A DNA stretch of 43,447 nt, from NCBI GenBank assembly GCA_900316685.1, contig ONDS01000020.1:1-43447 (forward strand). Direction: 5' to 3'. Positions 33,479 to 42,481 of the stretch are shown here, one piece after another. Within the stretch, counting starts at the first letter, position 1, and each line of letters begins with the position of its first letter. This stretch comes from an uncultured Prevotellaceae bacterium. Lineage in GTDB: Bacteria > Bacteroidota > Bacteroidia > Bacteroidales > Bacteroidaceae. The notes beneath the pieces are model-generated. The model saw only the letters and a program-made list of their open reading frames with translations, was not told the origin of the DNA and ran no database searches. Made by a program: the position numbers and the translations under genes.

Positions 33479-34753
33479 ATGAACAACGGAAAAGTTGACG
33501 TCTTATTGGGATTGCAATGGGGCGATGAAGGAAAAGGAAAAGTAGTGGATGTGCTCACACCTAATTATAATGTGGTGGCACGATTCCAGGGTGGGCCCAA
33601 TGCCGGACATACACTCGAGTTCGAAGGACAGAAATATGTGCTACGAAGCATTCCTTCAGGCATCTTCCAAGGCGACAAGGTCAATATCATCGGCAATGGC
33701 GTGGTGCTCGCTCCAGACCTCTTCATGGATGAGGCGATGGAACTGGAGAAAAGTGGACATAACCTGAAAAATCGTTTGCATATCTCTAAAAAAGCTCATC
33801 TCATCATGCCTACGCATAGGGTGCTCGATGCGGCTCAGGAAAGAGCGAAAGGAAAAAGCAAGGTAGGTACCACAGGAAAAGGTATAGGACCGACCTATAC
33901 CGACAAAATCTCACGCATGGGACTGAGAGTGGGAGATATCCTCGACAATTTCCAGGAAAAATATCAGGCTCATAAGGAGAGACACCTCCAGATGATCGCC
34001 AACCTGGGGTATACCGACTTCGACATCGAGGAAACGGAACGAAAATGGATGAAAGGCATAGAATATCTGGCGCAGTTCCCCATCGTCGACAGTGAACATG
34101 AGGTGAACGCTCTGCTGCGTGAGGGAAAAAACATCCTTTGCGAAGGTGCCCAGGGTACCATGCTCGACATTGACTTCGGTAGTTATCCTTTCGTCACTTC
34201 TTCCAACACGATATGTGCGGGAGCTTGTACAGGGCTGGGTATCGGACCGAATAAAATCAATCGGGTGTATGGCATCATGAAGGCGTATTGCACCAGGGTA
34301 GGGGCAGGACCCTTCCCAACGGAACTGTTCGACGAGACTGGCGACAAGATAAGGGCTATCGGTCATGAGTTCGGCGCGGTGACAGGACGCGAACGCAGAT
34401 GTGGATGGATCGACCTCGTTCAACTGAGGTATTCCATCATGGTCAATGGAGTGACCGACCTCATCATGATGAAAAGCGATGTGCTCGACTCCTTCGACAC
34501 CATCAAGGCGTGCGTGGCTTACAAGGTCAATGGTACGCTTACTCGTGATTTCCCCTACGACATAGAAAAGGGCATTGAACCGGTATACGAGGAACTGCCG
34601 GGATGGAAAACAGATCTGTCGCAACTCACCGACGAGAGTCAATTCCCATTGCCTTTCAAACAGTATATCGATTTCCTCGAAAAGGAATTGGAAACACCCA
34701 TCCGCATCATCTCCATCGGTCCGGATAGGCAACAGACAATAATAAGGAAATAA
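33479..34753 (+). CDS. purA: Adenylosuccinate synthetase
   Basis: PurA joins IMP and aspartate with GTP to form adenylosuccinate, the first step from IMP to AMP. I start at ATG 33479 (MNNGKVDVLLGLQWGDEGKG), giving 424 residues. The frame continues upstream into fur but without family similarity. Motifs: GDEGKGKVVD, NAGHTLE, TTGKGIGPTYTDK, CEGAQGTMLDIDFGSYPFVT and GAVTGRERRCGW. Length is usual. It lies between the Fur-like gene and hisS in one operon. Confidence 0.98.
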   Translation: MNNGKVDVLLGLQWGDEGKGKVVDVLTPNYNVVARFQGGPNAGHTLEFEGQKYVLRSIPSGIFQGDKVNIIGNGVVLAPDLFMDEAMELEKSGHNLKNRLHISKKAHLIMPTHRVLDAAQERAKGKSKVGTTGKGIGPTYTDKISRMGLRVGDILDNFQEKYQAHKERHLQMIANLGYTDFDIEETERKWMKGIEYLAQFPIVDSEHEVNALLREGKNILCEGAQGTMLDIDFGSYPFVTSSNTICAGACTGLGIGPNKINRVYGIMKAYCTRVGAGPFPTELFDETGDKIRAIGHEFGAVTGRERRCGWIDLVQLRYSIMVNGVTDLIMMKSDVLDSFDTIKACVAYKVNGTLTRDFPYDIEKGIEPVYEELPGWKTDLSQLTDESQFPLPFKQYIDFLEKELETPIRIISIGPDRQQTIIRK

Positions 34754-34768
34754 TTCACCATCATCAAA

Positions 34769-36145
34769 ATGGCAACCAAGACAAGCATACCTAAAGGTAC
34801 ACGCGACTTCTCGCCAGTGGAAATGGCGAAGAGAAATTATATCTTCAATACCATACGCGAGGTCTACGAACAGTATGGATTCCAGCAAATCGAAACGCCG
34901 GCCATGGAGACATTGCAGACGCTCATGGGCAAGTATGGCGAAGAGGGGGATAAACTGCTCTTCAAAATCCTCAATTCGGGCGACTTTCTCAACAAAGTGG
35001 GCGATGAGGAACTGAAAGAGGCGAATCCTTTGCATCTCGCAGCGAGAATATGTGAGAAGGGACTGCGATACGACCTCACTGTGCCGTTCGCTCGTTTCGT
35101 GGTCATGCACCGAGAGGAAATACAACTGCCGTTCAAACGCTATCAGATACAACCGGTGTGGAGGGCGGATAGACCTCAGAAGGGGCGCTACCGCGAGTTC
35201 TATCAGTGCGATGCCGATGTGGTGGGCAGCAACTCCTTGCTCAATGAGGTGGAACTGATGCAAATCGTAGATACCGTGTTCACTAAGTTCGGCATACGTG
35301 TGCGCATACATATTAATAATAGGAAAATCCTGACGGGCATTGCAGAGGTGATAGGTGCCAAGGAGAATATCGTCGACATCACGGTGGCCATTGACAAACT
35401 CGACAAGATAGGGCTCGACAATGTCAATGCCGAACTCAAGGAGAAAGGTCTCTCCGACGAAGCTATTGATAAACTCCAACCGATTCTTGCCTTGGCGGGT
35501 AGCAATGAGGAGAAACTGCAACGGCTCAAAACGCTGCTCGCCGATTCCGAAGTGGGTATGAAGGGTATCGAGGAGGCGGAGTTCATCATCTCCACACTCA
35601 ACGAATGCGACCTCAACAATGAGGTGATGGTCGACCTTACACTGGCACGTGGACTCAATTACTATACGGGCGCTATCTTCGAGGTGAAGGCGCTCGACAC
35701 TCCCATGGGCTCTATCACCGGAGGTGGCCGCTACGACAACCTTACTGGTATCTTCGGCCTTCCTGGCATCAGTGGCGTGGGCATCTCGTTCGGCGCCGAT
35801 CGCATCTTCGATGTGCTCAATACGCTCGACCTCTATCCAAAAGAAGCGGTATCAGGCACTCAACTCGTGTTCATCAACTTCGGTGAGAAAGAGGCACGCT
35901 ATTCCATGAATGTCGCTCGTGAATGCCGATGTGCGGGCATCAAGACGGAGGTTTACCCCGACAGCGTGAAGATGAAAAAGCAGATGGCTTACGCCAATGC
36001 CAAGAACATTCCTTTCGTGGCCATTGTGGGAGAAGACGAGATGGCGAAAGGCATCGTGTCGCTCAAGAATATGGAAACGGGTGAACAACTGCTCGTCGAT
36101 ACTAAACAACTGATCGAAGTGATATGCAACGGGAAAACAGAATGA
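34769..36145 (+). CDS. hisS: Histidyl-tRNA synthetase
   Basis: HisRS charges tRNA-His. The 458-residue class II synthetase has the N-terminal [19 protein letters not shown], motif 2 region [20 protein letters not shown], the His-specific [15 protein letters not shown] and motif 3 [13 protein letters not shown], then an anticodon-binding domain (about 360-458). It starts 15 bases after purA. Its stop TGA (36143-36145) overlaps the ATG of the next gene in ATGA. A very long open frame on the opposite strand (33911-35521) is a shadow of purA and hisS. Confidence 0.98.
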   Translation: MATKTSIPKGTRDFSPVEMAKRNYIFNTIREVYEQYGFQQIETPAMETLQTLMGKYGEEGDKLLFKILNSGDFLNKVGDEELKEANPLHLAARICEKGLRYDLTVPFARFVVMHREEIQLPFKRYQIQPVWRADRPQKGRYREFYQCDADVVGSNSLLNEVELMQIVDTVFTKFGIRVRIHINNRKILTGIAEVIGAKENIVDITVAIDKLDKIGLDNVNAELKEKGLSDEAIDKLQPILALAGSNEEKLQRLKTLLADSEVGMKGIEEAEFIISTLNECDLNNEVMVDLTLARGLNYYTGAIFEVKALDTPMGSITGGGRYDNLTGIFGLPGISGVGISFGADRIFDVLNTLDLYPKEAVSGTQLVFINFGEKEARYSMNVARECRCAGIKTEVYPDSVKMKKQMAYANAKNIPFVAIVGEDEMAKGIVSLKNMETGEQLLVDTKQLIEVICNGKTE

Positions 36146-37134
36146 GAAAGTCGCTGACATATCTGTTCGTAGTCATGGCCGTCTTTATGATGACGGCGGC
36201 CAAGAAGTCGGTCACTATCTTCATGATCGGCGATTCAACCATGGCCAACAAACCCTACACCGAGGGAAAACAGGAACGAGGATGGGGCATGGCATTACAG
36301 GGCTTTTTCAAGGAGAATGTGCATATCGACAATCATGCCGTAAACGGAAGGAGCACGAAAAGCTTTATCAACGAGGGTAGATGGGACAAGGTGAAGAATC
36401 TCATCAAACCGGGTGATTATGTGTTCATTCAGTTCGGACACAATGATGAGAAACCCGCTCCTGAACGACACACGGATCCGGGAAGCACCTTCGACGACAA
36501 CCTGCGGAAATTCGTCAATGAAACGAGGGAACGGGGTGGCATACCGGTACTCTTCAATTGTGTGGTCAGGCGTAACTTCCAAAGGATAGTGCCTAAGAAT
36601 GATGATGATGAGAAATTGAGGGAGTCGGTGTTCTCCAACGATACCATCGAGAGCGACACGTTGTTTGATACGCATGGCGAATATCGGCTGGTGCCTCAAC
36701 GTATCGCACGCGAATTAAATGTTCCCTTTGTCGATGCCAACGCTATCACCCATCAGCTCGAACAGAGCATGGGGCGTGAGGGCTCGAAAAAACTCCACAT
36801 GTGGTTCCGGCCGGGAGAGATACCTTCCATTCCGCAAGGACGACAGGATAATACACATTACAATGTATATGGCGCCCATGTGGTGGCGGGTTTGCTGGTG
36901 GATGCTGTCGGCGAGGTCGTTCCCGCACTGAAGCGTTATATCGTACACTATGATTATATCGTGGCTGAAGATGGCAAGGGCAATTACATGTCTCTCCAAC
37001 AGGCCATTGATGATGCTCCCATGCATAAGAAAACATACATCAGGGTACTCAATGGCAATTGGCCCAAACCTTCCATTCCTAAGGGAAAGAAAATCAAGAT
37101 TGTCTGCGACACCCCTGCCTCTATTGGAAAATAA
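36142..37134 (+). CDS. Secreted SGNH acetylesterase with a truncated pectinesterase-like tail
   Basis: From ATG 36142 ([20 protein letters not shown]) the 330-residue protein has a signal peptide, then an SGNH hydrolase of the rhamnogalacturonan acetylesterase type. Its blocks are IGDST with the nucleophile Ser, FGHNDE, and the Asp-His pair in [13 protein letters not shown]. It should remove acetyl groups from pectic or related polysaccharides outside the cytoplasm. Residues about 280-330 ([20 protein letters not shown] onward) look like the first 50 residues of a CE8 pectin methylesterase, which then stops, so the protein seems to be a broken two-domain enzyme. It is translationally coupled to hisS, an odd pairing. 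Confidence 0.88.
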   Translation: MRKSLTYLFVVMAVFMMTAAKKSVTIFMIGDSTMANKPYTEGKQERGWGMALQGFFKENVHIDNHAVNGRSTKSFINEGRWDKVKNLIKPGDYVFIQFGHNDEKPAPERHTDPGSTFDDNLRKFVNETRERGGIPVLFNCVVRRNFQRIVPKNDDDEKLRESVFSNDTIESDTLFDTHGEYRLVPQRIARELNVPFVDANAITHQLEQSMGREGSKKLHMWFRPGEIPSIPQGRQDNTHYNVYGAHVVAGLLVDAVGEVVPALKRYIVHYDYIVAEDGKGNYMSLQQAIDDAPMHKKTYIRVLNGNWPKPSIPKGKKIKIVCDTPASIGK

Positions 37135-37189
37135 TCTCTATTTATTCTTAATCATTTATCTTATAAACATTTAATTATAAAAAAACATT

Positions 37190-37747
37190 ATGAAGAAAAA
37201 ATTTATCTGTACCGTTTGCGGTTACATTCACGAGGGTACCGAGGCTCCCGAGAAGTGCCCGGTTTGCAAGGCTCCTGCCAGCAAGTTTACTGAACTGGAA
37301 GATACAGGCGAACTGACTTTCGCTACTGTCCATGTATTGGGTGCTGCTCGTAAGGAAGGGGCTACAGAGGAGATGATCAAGGACCTCGAAAGTCATTTCA
37401 ATGGTGAGTGTGGCGAGGTGGGCATGTATCTGGCTATGGCCAGGCAGGCTGACAGGGAAGGTTATCCCGAAATTGCCGAGGCGTTCAAACGCTATGCTTT
37501 CGAAGAGGCCGACCATGCTTCTCGTTTCGCTGAGCTCCTGGGCGATGTGCTGGGCGACACCAAGAGTAATCTCGAAGCGCGTATCGCTGCTGAGAAGGGG
37601 GCGTGCGAAGACAAATTCCGTATCGCCAAAAATGCCAAGGCGGCAGGCATGGATGCCACTCACGATACCGTTCATGAGATGGCGAAGGACGAGGCACGCC
37701 ACTGCGCAGGCTTCAACGGTCTTTATCAGCGCTTCTTCAAGAAGTAA
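37190..37747 (+). CDS. Reverse rubrerythrin
   Basis: A 185-residue cytosolic non-haem iron protein that in anaerobes reduces hydrogen peroxide. The rubredoxin domain comes first (residues 1-36, [12 protein letters not shown] and CPVCKAP, four cysteines), followed by the four-helix di-iron domain (about 50-185, [48 protein letters not shown]). This order is the reverse of classical rubrerythrin. Its A/T-rich leader just before the ATG is typical of well-translated Bacteroidetes genes. A weak TATCTTAT box at 37157-37164 may be its promoter. Confidence 0.93.
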   Translation: MKKKFICTVCGYIHEGTEAPEKCPVCKAPASKFTELEDTGELTFATVHVLGAARKEGATEEMIKDLESHFNGECGEVGMYLAMARQADREGYPEIAEAFKRYAFEEADHASRFAELLGDVLGDTKSNLEARIAAEKGACEDKFRIAKNAKAAGMDATHDTVHEMAKDEARHCAGFNGLYQRFFKK

Positions 37748-37749
37748 GG

Positions 37750-37855
37750 TAACCTCCTCCCCTCCTTTTCCAATGCTAGCTAACCTCCTCCCCTCCTTTT
37801 CCAATGCTAGCTAACCTCCTCCCCTCCTTTTCCAAAGGAGGGGCAGGGGTGGTTT
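37750..37855 (+). repeat. Three tandem copies of a CCTCCCCTCC dispersed repeat
   Basis: Two exact 31-base copies (37750-37780 and 37781-37811) are followed by a third (37812-37855) that diverges after the shared first part and folds back on itself: CCCCTCCTTT pairs with AAAGGAGGGG. The same core occurs at 43341-43364. It lies between rubrerythrin and the terminator shared with pgk. It looks like a small mobile or slippage-prone intergenic element. No frame is encoded. Confidence 0.88.
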
Positions 37856-37906
37856 GTAAAACAATGTCCTTACCGCTCAATTGCCTTTCTAACTAGTGCG
37901 ATAACA

Positions 37907-37936
37907 AAAAGAGGTTGCCGAAAGGCAACCTCTTTT
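37907..37936. terminator. Bidirectional terminator between rubrerythrin and pgk
   Basis: A 13-base perfect stem (AAAAGAGGTTGCC at 37907-37919 with its complement at 37924-37936) and a GAAA tetraloop. The stem has T-rich 3' ends on both strands, so it can stop the plus-strand transcript and pgk, which ends 20 bases away. Confidence 0.88.
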
Positions 37937-37956
37937 ACTTTATGTAATATCCACGA

Positions 37957-39204
37957 TTAGGCTTCGATAGCTGCCACACCGGGGAGCACCTTGCCTTCGA
38001 TGGCTTCCAGAAGGGCACCACCACCAGTCGAGATGTATGACACTTGGTCAGCCATACCGAACTTGTTGATGCAGGCCACGGAGTCACCACCACCAATCAG
38101 AGAGAACGCGCCATTGGCGGTAGCCTCGGCGATGGCGTCGGCGATGGCTTTAGAACCACCGATGAAGTTGTCGAACTCAAACACGCCGGCAGGACCGTTC
38201 CACAAGATGGTCTTGGCATCCTTGATGGCCTCGGCGAAGGCTTTGCGGGTCTCAGGACCGGCATCCAGACCTTCCCAACCCTCGGGAATGGCGTTGGAAG
38301 GACAAACCTGGGTGTTGGCGTCGTTGGAGAAAGAGTCGGCGGCGATGCAGTCGGTGCCCAACACGAGGTTCACACCGTTCTCCTTGGCTTTCTCGATCAC
38401 GGAAAGGGCTACGTCGAGCTTGTCGTCCTCGCAGATGGAGTTGCCTATCTTACCTCCCTGGGCCTTGGCGAAGGTATAGGTCATACCACCGCACAGAATC
38501 AGGTTGTCCACCTTGCCAAGCAAGTTCTCGATGATACCGATCTTGGTCGACACCTTCGAACCTCCCATGATGGCGGTAAACGGACGCTTGATGTTGCCAA
38601 GTACGTTGTCCACGGCGGTCACCTCTTTCTCCATCAGGTAACCCAGCATCTTGTGGTCCTTGTCGAAATACTCGTCAATAACGGCGGTGGAGGCATGCTT
38701 GCGGTGGGCGGTACCAAAGGCGTCCATCACGTAGCAGTCGGCATAGCTGGCCAGGGTCTTGGCAAACTCTTTCTGGCTGGCCTTCATGGCCTTCTTGGCA
38801 TCGTCGTAAGCGGGGTCTTCCTTGTCAATGCCCACGGGCTTGCCTTCCTCTTCGGGATAGAAACGAAGGTTCTCCAACAGGAGCACCTCACCAGGTTTCA
38901 GGGCGGCGGCTTGGTCGGCGGCCTTCGCACAATCGGGGGCGAACTTCACGGCTACACCAAGGGCGGCAGATACGGCGTCTACAATCTGACCCAATGAGAA
39001 CTTGGGGTTCACCTTGCCTTTGGGCTTGCCCATATGCGACATGATAATCAGCGCACCACCATCGGCGAGCACTTTCTTCAGCGTGGGAAGGGCACCGCGG
39101 ATACGGGTGTCATCTGTGATCTTACCATTCTCATCCAGGGGGACGTTGAAGTCTACACGCACAATTGCCTTCTTACCGGCGAAATTGAATTGATCGATTT
39201 TCAT
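37957..39204 (-). CDS. pgk: Phosphoglycerate kinase
   Basis: Pgk makes ATP from 1,3-bisphosphoglycerate in glycolysis and runs in reverse in gluconeogenesis. The 415-residue protein has [29 protein letters not shown] (substrate site), [46 protein letters not shown] and [15 protein letters not shown] (nucleotide site). It is monocistronic, with its own promoter and a terminator just past the stop. No anomaly. Confidence 0.98.
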   Translation of the reverse strand: MKIDQFNFAGKKAIVRVDFNVPLDENGKITDDTRIRGALPTLKKVLADGGALIIMSHMGKPKGKVNPKFSLGQIVDAVSAALGVAVKFAPDCAKAADQAAALKPGEVLLLENLRFYPEEEGKPVGIDKEDPAYDDAKKAMKASQKEFAKTLASYADCYVMDAFGTAHRKHASTAVIDEYFDKDHKMLGYLMEKEVTAVDNVLGNIKRPFTAIMGGSKVSTKIGIIENLLGKVDNLILCGGMTYTFAKAQGGKIGNSICEDDKLDVALSVIEKAKENGVNLVLGTDCIAADSFSNDANTQVCPSNAIPEGWEGLDAGPETRKAFAEAIKDAKTILWNGPAGVFEFDNFIGGSKAIADAIAEATANGAFSLIGGGDSVACINKFGMADQVSYISTGGGALLEAIEGKVLPGVAAIEA

Positions 39205-39253
39205 AATCTGTTATTGTTTATAATAATTGGAAGTATGATTTTGCTTGATGTTG

Positions 39254-39261
39254 CAAATTTA
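39254..39261 (-). promoter_or_regulatory. -7 box of the pgk promoter
   Basis: TAAATTTG on the minus strand matches TAnnTTTG. It lies 50 bases upstream of the pgk ATG, giving a leader of about 45 bases. No consensus TTG is seen at -33. Confidence 0.6.
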
Positions 39262-39338
39262 CACAAATAAATTGAGATTGGTTTCATGCCACCATCAATT
39301 TTTGTTTTTTTTAGGCATTGGCGGGGGAAATGCCATGC

Positions 39339-39977
39339 TCACTTGTCAAATCTTTGCAAAATATACTTGATTTTGATGGCCTTACGACGGGATAACTCGC
39401 CGGGGTTGGTACCAGGATGTCCTTCGGGCACACTCATGCCGTGCTCGGCATAGAATGTCTGCCAATAGGGGAGTATCTCTCCGGTCGAGGTGGTGAAGGT
39501 CATAGGGATGGTGCCAAACACCTTGCGACCGTCTACCAGGGTGTACGACTGCTCAACCAACTCGCTGCAATAGATGGCGGTGTTGTCGGGCAGGAATAGA
39601 TGGTCGTAGGCGCGACCCAAATAGGCGGAGGCGCGATGGAGCGTGCGCTCTCTGTCCAACAGTCCGCGCACACGTCCCACTATATGGTAGCCCTCACGGG
39701 CTAAAACGGTGTCTAACGGGGTGTAAACCACACCCGCGTCGATGGCTTCCAGCACATAGGGCCGACCATCGCGTTTCAGGTAGATGGCCACATGGTCTAT
39801 CTTCAACTCTCCTGTGCCTTCGGTCACGGAGGTGATGGCGTTGTCGGTGGAACTGACATGGAAGAGCAGATCGCAATCCCTCAACTGGCCGACATCGCTC
39901 AGCATTTTTTGGGCATGCAGGCTTATGGCGCAGAGCCAGCAGCCAAGAATCCATCCACATCGGCCCGTCATGCTCAT
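39339..39977 (-). CDS. Secreted YiiX-like permuted papain-fold amidase
   Basis: A 212-residue protein with an N-terminal signal peptide (CGWILGCWLCAISLHAQ) and a permuted NlpC/P60-type cysteine hydrolase domain of the YiiX/YebB kind. The circular permutation puts the His first (ELKIDHVAIYL, about residue 62) and the Cys later (AIYCSELVEQSY, about 137). Such enzymes cut amide bonds in peptidoglycan or lipid-linked amides. The substrate here is unknown. Its start overlaps the stop of the beta-helix gene in ATGA, so the two are likely produced together. It ends the three-gene operon. Confidence 0.85.
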   Translation of the reverse strand: MSMTGRCGWILGCWLCAISLHAQKMLSDVGQLRDCDLLFHVSSTDNAITSVTEGTGELKIDHVAIYLKRDGRPYVLEAIDAGVVYTPLDTVLAREGYHIVGRVRGLLDRERTLHRASAYLGRAYDHLFLPDNTAIYCSELVEQSYTLVDGRKVFGTIPMTFTTSTGEILPYWQTFYAEHGMSVPEGHPGTNPGELSRRKAIKIKYILQRFDK

Positions 39978-41359
39978 CTCACTACTCGTTTCTTGCCGCC
40001 GACGATGTAAAGGCCCTTGGGCAGGGCGTCAACATGCTCTCCTCTCACTTGGGTACCGTCTATACGGTAGATGGACGTCGGGCCATCGACATGCGCCGCC
40101 TCGGTGATTCCTGTCGACTCCAACGGGGGCATGAAAATCACTTCGCCTAAAGAGGGGTCGTCGTTCTGGTGGAACACCACTCCTTCGATTTTCTCTTCCG
40201 TCTGCTCGTCTACATTCCAGTGGTTGCCTTGGGCATACACCGTTTGGGTGGAGTTGTTATACAGGTCGTACAATGCGCCGCCGTTGCCGTTGTACTTGAA
40301 CACGTTGCCGCCGGCATTGTATCGCTCGTCGCTTTCGTCCACATCGACACGCCCTATGTTCACGTCGCCACATCCGATTACCGTAATCCCCCATAGGCTG
40401 TTCTCTATGTAGTTGCCGCTCACCACGGCGGTCTGCTTCATGTAGGGGTCGTATAGGCTGATACCGCTGCCTCCGTTCATCGCATTGCTCTCATGGCAGT
40501 TGTCGATGAGCTGGTTGCCGCGTATCTCCACATCCATCACACCCATGGTCGAGATGCCGTAGCGGTTGTCTTTCACGGTGTTGTTCTCAATCGTCACCTT
40601 GAAACCTTCGGTGCCGTAGAAATTGGAGATACCGATGCCGCCTACCATGTTGTGGTTCGGGTCGCCGATGACTTCACAATCTCTCACAATGACTTGGGGA
40701 GAGGCGGTAAGGTTCAGCTGGGGGATATTGTTGTTGGCGGTGGAGTTGTAATAAAACGAGCAGTTGGCTATCTCGATGGGACAGAAATAATTGGCGGCAC
40801 TGGCTATGGCTGCCTTCTGGTTGTAGGCGAAATGGCAGTCCTCAATCTTGAAGGGAGCGCCGTCGGGACCCAGAAACAGGGCGGCACCCTGAGTGCCGGC
40901 ATGATCGGTAAACTGGCAGTCGCGCACCTCCATACCGTAGGGACATTGGCAACGCAGACCCACAAACTCGAAATTCAGGTTGCTCACCAGCACCTGATGG
41001 TCGCCACCCCACACTTCCACATTGTAGGGGCGCAGGGCTTCGTGGGTGATGGTCAGGGTCGTGGTCTCTTCGGGAGAGAGGGTGGCGATACCTTTGATCA
41101 GCAACTCGGCACTGTCGGCAAATCGGATGGTGGCGCCACTGTCCATTACGAAGAAATCGCCTTCGCTTATCTCCACGTTTCCTTCCAACACATAACTGTC
41201 ACTCCCAAGCGTGACTCCACTCGAGGGGATGGTGGCAAGGGTAGCGAAAGAGTAGGTGGTGCCGTCGCCGGCGGTGACAAAGGAATCGGCCAGCGAGGTG
41301 AATGGGGTGATGGAGAATAACGCCACAATGAGGGCGATAACACTGTTTTTCATTTTCAC
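39974..41359 (-). CDS. Secreted parallel beta-helix protein with a Prevotella-type C-terminal tail
   Basis: A 461-residue exported protein: signal peptide (SVIALIVALFSITPFTSLA), then a right-handed parallel beta-helix of the NosD/pectate-lyase-like type (about 60-400). The helix shows ladders such as FKIEDCHFAYNQKAAI, VIVRDCEVIGDPNHN and VTIENNTVKDNRYGIS. No lyase catalytic residues are obvious, so binding or degradation of a surface polysaccharide is a guess. The last 30 residues (YRIDGTQVRG, then KGLYIVGGKKRVV) resemble the tail of the protein at 1-309. It overlaps both the transporter gene and the amidase gene by 4 bases. Confidence 0.85.
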   Translation of the reverse strand: MKMKNSVIALIVALFSITPFTSLADSFVTAGDGTTYSFATLATIPSSGVTLGSDSYVLEGNVEISEGDFFVMDSGATIRFADSAELLIKGIATLSPEETTTLTITHEALRPYNVEVWGGDHQVLVSNLNFEFVGLRCQCPYGMEVRDCQFTDHAGTQGAALFLGPDGAPFKIEDCHFAYNQKAAIASAANYFCPIEIANCSFYYNSTANNNIPQLNLTASPQVIVRDCEVIGDPNHNMVGGIGISNFYGTEGFKVTIENNTVKDNRYGISTMGVMDVEIRGNQLIDNCHESNAMNGGSGISLYDPYMKQTAVVSGNYIENSLWGITVIGCGDVNIGRVDVDESDERYNAGGNVFKYNGNGGALYDLYNNSTQTVYAQGNHWNVDEQTEEKIEGVVFHQNDDPSLGEVIFMPPLESTGITEAAHVDGPTSIYRIDGTQVRGEHVDALPKGLYIVGGKKRVVR

Positions 41360-42315
41360 TTGTTCGATGTGTTGTTATTGGATGTTGATAATAAACTGTT
41401 TTTCCTGTATAAATATGCTACGAGGGCACCTGAGATATTATGCCATACGCTGAACAAAGCACCGGGGATGGTGGCCAGCGGATAAGCGGCGAAATGCATC
41501 GTGGCCAGACTGCTCGCCAAACCGGAATTCTGCATGCCCACCTCGATGGATATCGCACGCTGCTTGGGGGCGGAAAGACCTAACAGCAGACCAACTAAGT
41601 AACCCAAGCCCAGACCGCTGAGGTTGTGGAGCATTACAACTATCATGATCAACCAACCGCCTGTCATCAGCTTGTCGGCATTGGCGGAGATGATGATGGC
41701 TACTATCATGGCGATGGCGATGGAGGAAAAGGCGGGAAGATAGTCCGTGGCCTGCTCGGTAAACCGTGGCCATAACCATTTCACCGTCAGACCGACGACA
41801 ATGGGAAGGATGACCACCCATAGGATGCTGAGAAACATGCTGGCCACGTCTACATCGACACTCTTGCCGGCCAAGGCCCAGGTCAACAGGGGTGTCATGA
41901 ATGGTGCCAAGAGGGTGGATACACCGGTCATGCCGACGGAGAGGGCTAAATCGCCCTTGGCCAAATAGGTAATCACGTTCGATGCTGTACCGCCGGGACA
42001 ACAACCCACCAACACCACACCGAGGGCCAAGGCCTCGTCTAATTGAAACAGGCGGGCAAGCAACCAGGCCATCAGGGGCATGATAGTGAACTGTGCCAGA
42101 CAACCGATAATTACGTCTTTAGGTCGGCTGAACACTATCTTGAAATCCTGGAGGTTCAATGTCAGTCCCATGCCAAACATCACCAGACCTAACAGGTAAT
42201 TGATGACCGTAGGACGTACTCCTCGCAGAGCTTCGGGAAAGAGGAATGCGAAGACGGCAACAACCAGCACAAGCACTCCCATATAGTCTGATATGTAGCG
42301 ACAAAACTTTTTCAT
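41356..42315 (-). CDS. Bile acid:sodium symporter family transporter
   Basis: A 319-residue inner-membrane protein of the BASS/SBF family, with about nine or ten hydrophobic helices. Family signatures are FGMGLTLNLQDFKIVFSRP, the crossover motif VGCCPGGTASNVITYLAKGD (Na+/substrate site) and the second crossover ISIEVGMQNSGLASSLA. Substrates in this family include bile acids, pantothenate, pyruvate and other organic anions. The one here cannot be assigned. It is the first gene of the operon with the beta-helix protein and the amidase, linked by 4-base overlaps, and has a promoter facing away from queC. Confidence 0.93.
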   Translation of the reverse strand: MKKFCRYISDYMGVLVLVVAVFAFLFPEALRGVRPTVINYLLGLVMFGMGLTLNLQDFKIVFSRPKDVIIGCLAQFTIMPLMAWLLARLFQLDEALALGVVLVGCCPGGTASNVITYLAKGDLALSVGMTGVSTLLAPFMTPLLTWALAGKSVDVDVASMFLSILWVVILPIVVGLTVKWLWPRFTEQATDYLPAFSSIAIAMIVAIIISANADKLMTGGWLIMIVVMLHNLSGLGLGYLVGLLLGLSAPKQRAISIEVGMQNSGLASSLATMHFAAYPLATIPGALFSVWHNISGALVAYLYRKNSLLSTSNNNTSNK

Positions 42316-42366
42316 GACTTAGGCGATAATCTGGTCAATCATACTAAATCTTATTAAATCAGTCGG

Positions 42367-42374
42367 CAAAGGTA
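42367..42374 (-). promoter_or_regulatory. -7 box of the BASS transporter operon promoter
   Basis: TACCTTTG on the minus strand. Transcription would start near 42362, about 47 bases before the ATG at 42315. It lies 22 bases from the divergent queC box. Confidence 0.65.
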
Positions 42375-42396
42375 CTCATTTCTGCTCGTTATTTCG

Positions 42397-42404
42397 TACT
42401 TTTG
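42397..42404 (+). promoter_or_regulatory. -7 box of the queC promoter
   Basis: TACTTTTG followed by CACC on the plus strand, matching TAnnTTTG. The leader to the queC ATG at 42482 is about 70 bases. The -33 region overlaps the divergent promoter. Confidence 0.65.
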
Positions 42405-42481
42405 CACCGAATAATTGGAATAATTTTTGGAGATGGCAACAAATCCACTGTTATCCTAAACCATTTTTTCGGCTACACATC

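Noticed and set aside
33911-35521. A 536-residue open frame on the minus strand across purA and hisS
   Set aside because: It is antisense to two unmistakable enzymes with complete motifs. Codon bias of the plus-strand genes leaves the opposite strand free of stops.
37750-37855. A CRISPR array
   Set aside because: The 31-base repeats are directly adjacent with no unique spacers, and no cas gene is near.
39308-39332. A terminator for the papain-like amidase gene (GGCATT/AATGCC stem)
   Set aside because: On the minus strand the stem is followed by A residues, not T residues, so it does not have terminator form for that gene.
42405-42481. A preQ1 riboswitch in the queC leader
   Set aside because: A CTACAC string is present, but I find neither the upstream stem partner nor the A-rich tail needed for the preQ1-I pseudoknot.
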